64,000 nt of DNA from JAUVKT01 sp036350795 (GTDB taxonomy: Bacteria; Bacteroidota; Bacteroidia; Bacteroidales; VadinHA17). Positions 41,285 through 49,884 of this stretch are shown here, piece after piece (the first letter of the stretch is position 1; each line of letters opens with the position of its first letter). A program made the position numbers and the translations under genes. Below the pieces are notes generated by a model that saw only the letters and a list, made by a program, of their open reading frames with translations, had not been told where the DNA came from and ran no database searches. Where the stretch lies: positions 1 to 64,000 of the forward strand of contig JAZBNV010000137.1 in assembly GCA_036350795.1 (NCBI GenBank), given 5' to 3'.

Positions 41285-43471
41285 TCAGATTTCCAGGTTT
41301 GTAATTTCTTCTGTTACACTGTAATCAAATTCAGGGTACTCGTATACCGCCATTCTAGGCTCTGTTTCACCCAGGCTGTAGCCCCAGATACTTTCATATT
41401 CCCTGATATTTTCTCCCATTTCTGATAGCTGCCTGAGGTACTCGCTTATCGATTTTGATTCTATTATTATAACCTTGCCCATTTTATGGATAATAGGACT
41501 GTGAACCCTGTTTGCGTCATGGTCAAATTCCAGGATTCTCCTGCCATACCTGGTTATGCCTATTACCCTGTATGTAAGACTTTTACCCACACCAGGAAGG
41601 TTAAGCACATTACGGTCGGTAGAAAGAAAGGGGAGTCCTGCTTCATTCCTTAATTTTGCAATATTAGAAGCCAGGTTTTCTGCATCATTTGGAAATTCTT
41701 TAATTTTCCCGAAATATTTTTCGGGAATTTCGCCAAGCACTTTTTCCTCTATCTGCTCCTGCACTGCTCTTGCATTAGTGGCAAAATTAAAACTGTTCTC
41801 CATATAGCCTTTTACAGAGAAGGTATAATATGTTAAAACGCCAATATCATTAAGTACCTGCCTTAGCTTGGCAGTATGTCCGCGCCGGCTGGCCGAAGAA
41901 GTAAATACCAGCTGGTTGGTAACGGTCCAGCCGGCCGAACTCAACAATTTAACAGCCCTTTCTGCCTCAGGTGTAATTTCCATCGGCGACTCAAAGTGTG
42001 TTTGTATCACAAACTGCTGCACTCCAATTTCCGATGCCTTTGTTTTAAACTCACGCAGTACCGAAATAAGCTCATCCGTAATCCTCTGCGGAAGGTAGGC
42101 AAGTAATCTTGAACCCAGCCTGATCCTGAGCAGTTCTGCGTACTTTTCACCATCCTTCCTCTTCTTATTTGCCTCCTTCTTTCTAAGCGCCATCTCATAC
42201 ACCTCGTTCAATATTCGCTGTAGTGAAGCATCAGTACTCATCAGTGCATCTCCACCGGTAATAAGTATATCGCGCAGCTGGCTGTCTTCTTCAAAGTACT
42301 GCATTATCATCTTAAGCTTATCATTCCAGGTTTCTGCCGGTTTTAGCCTGTCGAGGTTGAAGTTCAGGTGTCCCCGCTGGAAATCATACATTCTCTGGCA
42401 CGATGAACATAAGCCTCCGCATGCCCTTCCCATTGTATCAGGGATAAGGATTGCCACTTCAGGATAGCGCCTGTGAACATTATTATATGTTGGCAGTAAC
42501 CATCCTGCAGCATTGGGTTTACCGGGCTCAACAAGGTCCTCCTTTTCCCATGCAACAATATGGCCAAACTCATCAAGCAGCTGCTGGCTGTAAACAACAT
42601 AGTAGCGGATTGCCAGGTCAGCACCAATTGCAAAATACGGGACCCTTACATGAAGCAGGGAAAGGTAATATGGATTTACAAAGAAGGGAATGCCCATTTT
42701 TTCGGCATCATAAAGAATTTTCATAGTATCAGGGTCGAGAGAAGACCCCAGCATCTCGTTAAGCAGGTCGGGCGATCTGACTGCGAATCTCAGGTGAAAC
42801 TGGTGCTCCTTCCACCAGTCAAGCATCTTAAGAAACTTTTGTTCCCTCGATAAGCCTTCTTCAAAATAATATTTCTTATCGTTTATCTCGCCTGCCTCAA
42901 TCCTATCGATCAGTATATTTATTATTCGCTCCCTGTTCTCTTCCCTCAGGTGAACGATCCGGGGATCATTACCTGCCGGGTACCTGTCCATCCATCCCTT
43001 TATCTCCTTTTTTCCCGGCATCTTTAGCACATAGGTGCCCGAGAACTGCCTGAAAAGATAGAGCATATCCTCGAAGAAAGCCGGTTTTGCACCACCGGTA
43101 CCCTTCATCACAGCCATCCATATCATCTTAATGGGGTTGGAAACAGCTTTCTCTCCTCTAAGGTTAAGATCTTCGTAAGTACGACCCGCATTATCAATAT
43201 AATCCAGGATTCTGATGGCAGCATAGTCCTGCCAGGATAGTTTCTCAAAGGCCTTTCTGCCTTTAACTTCCCCCAGGTAAAACCTGAAAGCATCGGGACG
43301 CTTTGACAGCAGGTCAATTACCCAGTTCTTAACCCCCACCAGGGCTTCAGTTTCGTTCCGGGCATTGCGCATTATCTCTTCAAGTACGGGGTTCTCTTTA
43401 AGAAGCTCTTTCAGAAGATGATGCGACTTTACATTAATGGCTATCTGATCGAGTTTTACTATTTCTTCCAT
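41285..43471 (-). CDS. KamA-family radical SAM protein (lysine 2,3-aminomutase-like)
   Basis: 728 residues, the long Bacteroidota form with about 300 extra N-terminal residues compared with the 400-residue Clostridium KamA. Radical SAM cysteines in ACGGLCSSCQR, followed by ILITGGDALMSTDASLQRIL and an RLGSRLLAYLPQRIT strand, both matching the KamA core. Catalyses, by PLP and 5'-deoxyadenosyl radical, 1,2-amino shifts; whether the substrate here is lysine cannot be said. The PLP lysine is not obvious by eye. Single gene. The 98-bp gap to the cluster gene at 43569 has no clear terminator. Confidence 0.85.
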   Translation of the reverse strand: MEEIVKLDQIAINVKSHHLLKELLKENPVLEEIMRNARNETEALVGVKNWVIDLLSKRPDAFRFYLGEVKGRKAFEKLSWQDYAAIRILDYIDNAGRTYEDLNLRGEKAVSNPIKMIWMAVMKGTGGAKPAFFEDMLYLFRQFSGTYVLKMPGKKEIKGWMDRYPAGNDPRIVHLREENRERIINILIDRIEAGEINDKKYYFEEGLSREQKFLKMLDWWKEHQFHLRFAVRSPDLLNEMLGSSLDPDTMKILYDAEKMGIPFFVNPYYLSLLHVRVPYFAIGADLAIRYYVVYSQQLLDEFGHIVAWEKEDLVEPGKPNAAGWLLPTYNNVHRRYPEVAILIPDTMGRACGGLCSSCQRMYDFQRGHLNFNLDRLKPAETWNDKLKMIMQYFEEDSQLRDILITGGDALMSTDASLQRILNEVYEMALRKKEANKKRKDGEKYAELLRIRLGSRLLAYLPQRITDELISVLREFKTKASEIGVQQFVIQTHFESPMEITPEAERAVKLLSSAGWTVTNQLVFTSSASRRGHTAKLRQVLNDIGVLTYYTFSVKGYMENSFNFATNARAVQEQIEEKVLGEIPEKYFGKIKEFPNDAENLASNIAKLRNEAGLPFLSTDRNVLNLPGVGKSLTYRVIGITRYGRRILEFDHDANRVHSPIIHKMGKVIIIESKSISEYLRQLSEMGENIREYESIWGYSLGETEPRMAVYEYPEFDYSVTEEITNLEI

Positions 43472-43568
43472 GGATTAGTGGTTTTGACTTAGATATTAAG
43501 TATGACCTTAATATTCACAAGTTATAATAAAAATATCAAAATGAAAGATTAATTAACAGATTCCTGTA

Positions 43569-44093
43569 TTACTGTTCAAGCAATTCGAGCCTTCCAGGTT
43601 TGCCCGGAATTCCCTGTATATTGTCTTTTATACTTGTTGCATATCTAACAATTACCCAGGTCATAGACTTATTTTCCAAACGAAGATTATTTGAATTGCT
43701 TTCATTAACCGGATTGCAGATTGAAAGTCTGATAATGGTTTCATCTGTATCTGATATATCCTTATTCCGGATATATCTTATAATGTTGCCATACATATCC
43801 AGGAAAGCAATACTAAAATAATCACACAAAGGCGGTATATTTATCCTGTATCCCCTGGGTCCTCTTTTAAGAAATGTTACTGAATAATAAGTCTCACAAT
43901 TGGGCTTAACAATATATTTTACCTTATGATCAACTTTCTCTGAAAAATGCTTAAACTCCCCGCATATATAGCCTTCTTTTTTAAATGCGCTGTAAATCTT
44001 TTTCACCTCCCACAAAGGATATCTTAAAACAGAGAGACCCAAACCCATTAAAAAACCGGTAAGAAGAGCAATAGCACAAAAAATTATTATCAT
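43569..44093 (-). CDS. DUF1254-like membrane-anchored protein (split partner 2)
   Basis: 174 residues, N-terminal TM anchor (MIIIFCAIALLTGFLMGLGLS) then a soluble beta-rich part. YIVKPNCETYYSVTFLKRGPRGYRINIPP and YFSIAFLDMYGNIIRYI resemble the DUF1254 half of the DUF1254/DUF1214 proteins. In typical members both halves are in one chain; here they are two genes that overlap by 4 nt (ATGA). Last gene of the sulfotransferase cluster. Function of the family not established. Confidence 0.6.
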   Translation of the reverse strand: MIIIFCAIALLTGFLMGLGLSVLRYPLWEVKKIYSAFKKEGYICGEFKHFSEKVDHKVKYIVKPNCETYYSVTFLKRGPRGYRINIPPLCDYFSIAFLDMYGNIIRYIRNKDISDTDETIIRLSICNPVNESNSNNLRLENKSMTWVIVRYATSIKDNIQGIPGKPGRLELLEQ

Positions 44094-44710
44094 CTTATTT
44101 TTATTATAACAGGTAATTTCATCATTTCGGCACCTCTCTTAACTTTCATTGAATCAAGGGGTCTGTAACATCTCAGGGCGAGTGAAAAGTTTTCCTCCTC
44201 ACGAGGGAGTGGAATCATAAACTTTTCATTTTTTGTATAGTCAGCTCTTAGATTAATACAAAGCTTCCGCTTTGAATCAATAACCAGGCTATTACAGCTT
44301 CTAAACATATATTTATTAAAAGGATTATTTACGAGGTATTTGTCTTTACCATATACGGTAATACTCCAGAAACCAAAATTTTCATAGTCAACCTTTATGT
44401 CATCAGTCAGAATTATATCATAATTATATGCTGAATTTAACTGATCGCCATCAGAATCTGTGAAAGCATTCCAGTAGATTGTTTCATCGCTGCTATTGGC
44501 CCCCAGTCCAATCCTGGCAATCGCCGATCGCTCTATAGCGGGGGTTTCCTTTCTTCCAACACCAAGATGTGTTTTCCATGGCCCGTTTGAGACACCCCGG
44601 CCCTTAGATTTCTCAGCAAGCAGATCCATCAAATACGGAAAAAGAAATATCGCCAACAGAAGCCCTGTTATAAGCAACACAATAAGCAGGAGTATCTCTG
44701 AAATATTCAT
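44090..44710 (-). CDS. DUF1214-like membrane-anchored protein (split partner 1)
   Basis: 206 residues, N-terminal TM (ILLLIVLLITGLLLAIFLFPYL). The core FGFWSITVYGKDKYLVNNPFNKYMF, IDSKRKLCINLRADY and LPREEENFSLALRCYRPLDS matches the DUF1214 C-terminal domain (FWSLTMYD...VDNPINRY, LPAPKGPFYLVLRLYGP). Overlaps the RND gene stop upstream by 4 nt and the DUF1254-like gene downstream by 4 nt, so the translation of all three is coupled. Likely periplasmic, and perhaps an accessory to the exporter; this is inference from position. Confidence 0.7.
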   Translation of the reverse strand: MNISEILLLIVLLITGLLLAIFLFPYLMDLLAEKSKGRGVSNGPWKTHLGVGRKETPAIERSAIARIGLGANSSDETIYWNAFTDSDGDQLNSAYNYDIILTDDIKVDYENFGFWSITVYGKDKYLVNNPFNKYMFRSCNSLVIDSKRKLCINLRADYTKNEKFMIPLPREEENFSLALRCYRPLDSMKVKRGAEMMKLPVIIKIR

Positions 44711-46875
44711 TTAACAGTTTTAATTCCAAGTAAGGCAGGAAGAAGTATAATATCATATATCAATGCCATCATAACATTCAGAGAAATAAATATTCCCATA
44801 AACATTATAGGCCGGTAACTTGAGAAAACAAGAACCGAGAAGCCACATATCAGCAAAAAAGTAGTAAGCACCAGTGGTCTGCCTACACTTAACATTACCG
44901 ATTTTACTTTATCTGCCCAGTTATTACCAGGCAATGAATAATAACTTGCTGCAAAATGGATAGTATCATCAATCGCAATCCCAAGCGAAATTGAAGCCAG
45001 CAGTACTGTTGCAACATCAATTGGTATACCAATAAAACCCATTATTCCCATCGTAAAAAGAACCGGCAAAATATTCGGTATCATAAATAAAAAGGCAAAA
45101 AGAGCTTTTCTGAAAAGCACCCAGAATACCAGAAGAATAAGAATAAAGGCCAGCAGTAATGAAGTAACCTGGCTTACTACAAGCCTCTTACTCAGATCAG
45201 CAAATAATACTGTAGTACCTGTAATAAAATAATTAATATCCTGTCTTAACTCCAGACTATTCATCACCCCATTTATCTCGTCGGTCAAAATCTCAATGCT
45301 TCTGTCGTTAAGCCATGGAGACTTTAAAGTAATTCTCATCATCTTCCCGTCTGCTGACAGGAAATTTTTTATTGCCTTATTATCTGTAATAAGAGCTTTC
45401 AGGGCACTTGCATCCTTAATGATTATTCCCATATTGTTTTGAAGGTCGCTTAACACTGAGACAGGTGATTGTACCGATCTTATATTATCCAAAACAGAAA
45501 GCTTCTCATGTAATTCTTTTAATAAATCACTTATATATTCCGGATCATCTATCAATGGCTTCTCGGATTTAAGTATTATTTCTATCGGGTAAACAGCCCC
45601 GAACCATTCCTCAGACTTTTTAACAGCAATTCTCACTTTGTTATCTTTTTTCAGATAGGTAACCTGATCAGTACTAAACCGTAGCATTGTTACACCTGTA
45701 AGAGAAAAAAGAAAAAGAACAAAAGCTATTACAACTATGATTCTTTTATTTGCAGAAATCAGGTCGACTGTCCTAACAAAGAAATGATTAAATCTTTGTG
45801 ACATAACAGGCACAGGTGCTGTCCGATAAAAATACAGAATGGGAAGTAGTGTAAACGACAGTAAAAACGATACGATAACTCCAAATGAAGCTACTTTACC
45901 AAAGTCCGATATTGGATCAATCCTGCTAAAGCAAAATACAGAAAGAGCAATGGCTGTTGTAAGTGCGGAGAAGAAACAATTCCGAAAAATCGCTCTAAAG
46001 GTTTCAAGTACATTCTCAGTCTTTGTACCTCTTGAATGTAAATCACTTATTCTTGAGATAAAATGCACCGAGTAGGCCAGGCTGATAACCAGTATTATTA
46101 AAGGCAGTATGCTTACCACCACATTGATTTTTATCCCCAGAATCACCAGGAAACCAAGTGAAATTACAATAGTTATTACTGAAATAATTATTGGAACCAG
46201 GGCTTCAATAATTCTTCTGAATAATAATAAGCTGATAAGAAGCATAATAACAACTGCTGAAATAAAGAACTGTTTTGATTCAACCATTGATAGCCTGTTA
46301 ACCTCCTCTTTTAAGGGAGCCACACCGAATAACACAAATTCTGATCCTTCCGGTAATAGTGCTAAAGAAATTTGCTCAATATCTGTAATTACTTCAGATC
46401 TTTGCCTGTTACTGAGCAAAGTCACTGTATAACTTACAGTTTCTGCACTGGAGGACAAAAGATTATCTTTAACTGTCTCATATGACAGAAGTCTTTCTTT
46501 CAACGCATCGTGACCGGCTCCGGCGGGGAGATTTGCCAGCAGGGGATATTTCAGTCCAGCCAGGCAATACACATCATCCACACCTTCAATTGATAAAAGA
46601 CTATCGTATAGACTTCGTTGGATTTGAAGCTTCTCAGGACTGAGTAAAAGAGTATCATGATAAAACAGAATTATTGTCTCATCACTGCCAAATTCACTGA
46701 TAAATGTTTTAAACCCGATGTATTCCTGGCTTGAATTATCCATCCAGATTTCAACTTCATTATATACAGTCAGTTTCCTCAGCATTAACAAACAAAAAAC
46801 AAATACCAGAAGAATAATTCCTACAATTATTTTCCTGTAAAACAGAATATATCTGGCCAATTTATCAATACTCAT
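44707..46875 (-). CDS. RND/MMPL superfamily exporter
   Basis: 722 residues with the twelve-TM layout of MMPL/RND proteins: TM1 (KIIVGIILLVFVFCLLML), a large periplasmic loop, TM2-6 about 195-345 (FFISAVVIMLLISLLLFRRIIEA, IISVITIVISLGFLVILGI and LAYSVHFISRISD), TM7 (RIIVVIAFVLFLFSLTGV), a second loop, and TM8-12 (SLLLAFILILLVFWVLF, SISLGIAIDDTIHF, VLTTFLLICGFSVLVF). Bacterial members export lipids, hopanoids, siderophores and polyketides. In this cluster it is the natural candidate for moving the finished product across the inner membrane. Overlaps the hydrolase gene upstream by 11 nt. Confidence 0.88.
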   Translation of the reverse strand: MSIDKLARYILFYRKIIVGIILLVFVFCLLMLRKLTVYNEVEIWMDNSSQEYIGFKTFISEFGSDETIILFYHDTLLLSPEKLQIQRSLYDSLLSIEGVDDVYCLAGLKYPLLANLPAGAGHDALKERLLSYETVKDNLLSSSAETVSYTVTLLSNRQRSEVITDIEQISLALLPEGSEFVLFGVAPLKEEVNRLSMVESKQFFISAVVIMLLISLLLFRRIIEALVPIIISVITIVISLGFLVILGIKINVVVSILPLIILVISLAYSVHFISRISDLHSRGTKTENVLETFRAIFRNCFFSALTTAIALSVFCFSRIDPISDFGKVASFGVIVSFLLSFTLLPILYFYRTAPVPVMSQRFNHFFVRTVDLISANKRIIVVIAFVLFLFSLTGVTMLRFSTDQVTYLKKDNKVRIAVKKSEEWFGAVYPIEIILKSEKPLIDDPEYISDLLKELHEKLSVLDNIRSVQSPVSVLSDLQNNMGIIIKDASALKALITDNKAIKNFLSADGKMMRITLKSPWLNDRSIEILTDEINGVMNSLELRQDINYFITGTTVLFADLSKRLVVSQVTSLLLAFILILLVFWVLFRKALFAFLFMIPNILPVLFTMGIMGFIGIPIDVATVLLASISLGIAIDDTIHFAASYYSLPGNNWADKVKSVMLSVGRPLVLTTFLLICGFSVLVFSSYRPIMFMGIFISLNVMMALIYDIILLPALLGIKTVK

Positions 46876-47740
46876 AATCTGATTTAAGATTTTGAAGAAT
46901 TAAGTTGTTTACTTCATCCGGCCTTTCATATACTGCCAGATGCCCTCCTCCTTGAATAAGGTTAATTTGCTCAATACCGCAAATATGCCGGTGATATTCT
47001 GCTTCCCGTTTTAATGGGGCAACCTTATTGCACTGACCCCAAATAAGTAGCGATTTACTTATATCAGGTCCGGATTTAATAATATTCGCCAGAGTATATG
47101 ACCCTGATGCAAACAGGAGATTAATCCTTGACCTCGTTTGCTTTGAAGTTTTAAACTTGGCCTCATATTTAAGGAAAAGCGGATCTGATTTATCTGGTTT
47201 ATTTCCGAAGAGAATCGCAGGGAAGCGTTTTCTTAATATTGTTCGTGTGGCGAGATAGCCCATTACTTTGCCCAGCACTTCTTTAAAGCGCTTATTGGAT
47301 GTACGGAGAATCAGGAACTTCATCAGCCTGTTTCTTATAAGTCTTTCACCGGGACAGATATTTGATAATATGAGCCTGTCGATCATTTCAGGAAAGGTTT
47401 TCTTTAAATAAATCCCGATTGTTGCTCCAATACAATTCCCAATAATTGTAAGCCTGTTAATATCCAGTTTCTTACAAAATTCTATTACTATACTGGAATT
47501 GAACCCTAAATCATAGGGTGTGTCTGCTTCCTGGGACTTGCCAAAACCAGGCAGATCAAGAGCAATTGTTCTGAAAGAATCTTTAAAGAATAATATTTGA
47601 TTTATCCATATTTGCCAGAAGCCGCCGCCGTTATGAATAAAAAGCAGTACAGGTCCGGAGCCTTCATCGATATAATTTATTTCCAGGCCGGAGCAGCTAA
47701 TAGTCCTCTCCCTGATACTGCTGAAATTGTTTTTTATCAT
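46865..47740 (-). CDS. Alpha/beta-hydrolase with apparent Cys nucleophile
   Basis: 291 residues. Core alpha/beta-hydrolase motifs: VLLFIHNGGGFWQIW (oxyanion), LDLPGFGKS, nucleophile elbow IIGNCIGATIG, and GGGHLAVYERP with H267. The elbow is G-N-C103-I-G, a Cys in place of Ser, as in dienelactone hydrolase. The usual acid after strand 6 appears as N238 in WGQCNKVAP rather than Asp. This would make it a Cys-His enzyme or a non-hydrolytic relative; OleB-type relatives use Asp. Between the sulfotransferase (6 bp gap) and the exporter. Substrate unknown. Confidence 0.8.
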   Translation of the reverse strand: MIKNNFSSIRERTISCSGLEINYIDEGSGPVLLFIHNGGGFWQIWINQILFFKDSFRTIALDLPGFGKSQEADTPYDLGFNSSIVIEFCKKLDINRLTIIGNCIGATIGIYLKKTFPEMIDRLILSNICPGERLIRNRLMKFLILRTSNKRFKEVLGKVMGYLATRTILRKRFPAILFGNKPDKSDPLFLKYEAKFKTSKQTRSRINLLFASGSYTLANIIKSGPDISKSLLIWGQCNKVAPLKREAEYHRHICGIEQINLIQGGGHLAVYERPDEVNNLILQNLKSDYEY

Positions 47741-47746
47741 CGTATT

Positions 47747-48883
47747 CTATAATAATTCGTCAGGGACTATACCTTTTAGCCTGTCCCTTATATAATCTCT
47801 GTTTACCTGGATAGCCTCATAGCGGTGCTTACTGCGGTATTTGCCCTTCCCATATTCTTTCACAATTTTTTCATATCTATCCTTTCTGATGCTCATACCC
47901 AGAAACTCATATATGTTCAAAAATACTTCAGCAGGTTCTTCCCTTATCTTTTCGAACCTGACAATAATTGATTTACCAGATGCTGGTCCAGACAGTATAG
48001 AGCTGGCATGAATATACCAGTTAACCATAAACTCTGTTGTATCTTCCTTCAGGGGATTTTTCTCTGGAAGCCTGCAGAAATTTGAAAATATATTTGAATT
48101 AAGACTGATTGTTGATGGTATGGTTTCATATGGTGACCGGAGAGGATATATTATATATGCACCCGGGAATTTCTTTACTATTGAGTCAAACCTGGGAATA
48201 AAGGTTGGATTTTTTGAGAGAAAGAATGCCTTTTCTTTCCTGTCAAACACATAATTATGGCGTTGTATACACCTGAAATAGAAATTAATGTTCCTTTTTT
48301 TTACTTTTTCAGGTACCTGCGTATCGTGGTAAAGAAATTTATCCAGAATCTTAAGCCCGGGAAAGAAATAATATAGATATAGAGATGAGAAATTGTATAA
48401 AAACAGAACTTCATCTTCTTCTGGTTTTGAAAGGCCCATTTCATGGATATTTCTGAAATCTCCAAATATTATTTTATCCAAAAACCTGCTTAGCCGCAGA
48501 AGAAAACACCCACACTTTCTGTCGAGCCATATAAGGCCCAGGAAAAAATATTTTTGAATAATTGATGGAGCAAAGACCAGCTCCCACATCTTAAATCCAT
48601 GAAAGTTAATCCTGTCTTCCAAAAGGACCTTGAAAAGAAAAGTGGTAGCGCTCCGCGGTACGCCAATAATAAATACAGCTTTCTTCACCTGTAATTTCCT
48701 GTATGGAAAGAAAAATATTTCATCCAGCAACAGGAAAAAATGATTGCTTATAAATAATAGCGCAAACAGAGGGTAGCTTATCAGCACAGCAATTATTCTC
48801 CTTGGTGAAATAAACCTCAGACTGCCGGGCTTAAGTGAAAAAGTATTCAAAAGCAATATTATTAAGATCCTGAGCTTGTACAC
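47747..48883 (-). CDS. Sulfotransferase
   Basis: 378 residues. Starts with hydrophobic segments that may associate with the inner membrane, then the 5'-phosphosulfate loop GVPRSATTFLFK at 74-85 and the 3'-phosphate-binding strand IIYPLRSPYETIPSTISL, both diagnostic of PAPS-dependent sulfotransferases (Sulfotransfer_3-like). C-terminal VRFEKIREEPAEVFLNIYEFLGM is the standard closing region. It transfers sulfate from PAPS to a hydroxyl or amine acceptor. The cysC, cysD and cysN genes that make PAPS lie in the same cluster, 4 kb upstream. Acceptor unknown; the neighbours suggest a lipid-like molecule. Confidence 0.85.
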   Translation of the reverse strand: MYKLRILIILLLNTFSLKPGSLRFISPRRIIAVLISYPLFALLFISNHFFLLLDEIFFFPYRKLQVKKAVFIIGVPRSATTFLFKVLLEDRINFHGFKMWELVFAPSIIQKYFFLGLIWLDRKCGCFLLRLSRFLDKIIFGDFRNIHEMGLSKPEEDEVLFLYNFSSLYLYYFFPGLKILDKFLYHDTQVPEKVKKRNINFYFRCIQRHNYVFDRKEKAFFLSKNPTFIPRFDSIVKKFPGAYIIYPLRSPYETIPSTISLNSNIFSNFCRLPEKNPLKEDTTEFMVNWYIHASSILSGPASGKSIIVRFEKIREEPAEVFLNIYEFLGMSIRKDRYEKIVKEYGKGKYRSKHRYEAIQVNRDYIRDRLKGIVPDELL

Positions 48884-48888
48884 AAGTC

Positions 48889-49884
48889 CTAGTATTTAAA
48901 AAGAATGCTTCCTATTGCGAATCCTGCTGCTGTACCTGCAAGTAAACAGTTCTGACCCCTGTTCAGAATTCCTTTATCTATTACATCATGCAGGCACATT
49001 GGTATAGATGCCGATATAACATTGCCATGAGTCTCAAGGTTGCTGTATATCTTATCTGAAAGTTCGGGAAATAAAGACCTGAACAGATTTATGCCTGCTT
49101 TACTTGCCTGGTGCGGTGCAATCACATCAACAACCGAATAATCAAGTTCCGCCTCTTGAAAGAAATTCCTGAAAAACACAGCTAATTCCTTCCTTGCAAG
49201 TCGCAACAATTTTCGCCCATCCATGCTAAAACAGTGTATCTCAGGGTCATAAGGACAGTCCCTGGGAGGATACACATTCCCTCCACCTTTAATTATCGAA
49301 TAATCAAATCCTTCAGAATAAACTCTAATCATGCTCTTAATCACACCTCTTTCTTCTTTGTCCCTCTCAAGAATTACGGCCGCTGCACCATCCCCAAACA
49401 GGGTAATAATCTCCTCTTTTTGTTCCCATAAACCCTTTGAAGATGCCTCTGAGCTCACAATAGCTATTCGACGGTATTCTCCATTTGATATCAGAGACGA
49501 AGCAAGGTCAAAAGCAGAGATAAAACTCAGGCAGCTGGTATTTATATCAAATGCCGGAATTCTTCTTTCCAATTCAGAAGAAAAATGTTTCAGTATAAAT
49601 GCAGCCTGAAAGGGCAATATGTAATCGAAGGTAGCTGAGGCATTTATAAGCAGGTCTATATCATCAATCTTCAGTCCGGCATTTGCGAGTGCTGCTTTTA
49701 ATGCATTATACCCCATTTCGGCATTCGTTTCACCATCGACCCATGAACGCTCTCTCACTCCCGAGAATCTTTCTGCCCAACCTGAGGGTAAATTAAGCTT
49801 TGCTTCCAGATCAGCAGAATTGACTTTGTGCCCCGGCAAATACTTGCCTGTTCCTGCAATTCTTACCTTATTAATTATATTCAT
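48889..49884 (-). CDS. Beta-ketoacyl-ACP synthase III-like enzyme
   Basis: 331 residues from ATG 49884, preceded by a clear GGAGGA site 6 nt upstream; a longer frame to 50040 is rejected as it overlaps the previous gene and lacks homology. Thiolase-fold KAS III triad is complete: C118 (DINTSCLSF), H258 (IAPHQASKAG) and N288 (LETHGNVISASIP), with LFGDGAAAVILE. Such enzymes join an acyl-CoA/ACP to a second thioester, as FabH (fatty acid start), OleA (head-to-head Claisen) or alkyl-quinolone synthases do. Overlaps the AMP-binding gene upstream by 14 nt. Which reaction applies is unknown; no acyl carrier protein gene is in the cluster. Confidence 0.88.
   Translation of the reverse strand: MNIINKVRIAGTGKYLPGHKVNSADLEAKLNLPSGWAERFSGVRERSWVDGETNAEMGYNALKAALANAGLKIDDIDLLINASATFDYILPFQAAFILKHFSSELERRIPAFDINTSCLSFISAFDLASSLISNGEYRRIAIVSSEASSKGLWEQKEEIITLFGDGAAAVILERDKEERGVIKSMIRVYSEGFDYSIIKGGGNVYPPRDCPYDPEIHCFSMDGRKLLRLARKELAVFFRNFFQEAELDYSVVDVIAPHQASKAGINLFRSLFPELSDKIYSNLETHGNVISASIPMCLHDVIDKGILNRGQNCLLAGTAAGFAIGSILFKY

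Noticed and set aside
42451..42853. Plus-strand frames opposite the KamA gene
   Set aside because: Antisense shadows of a strongly supported radical SAM gene.
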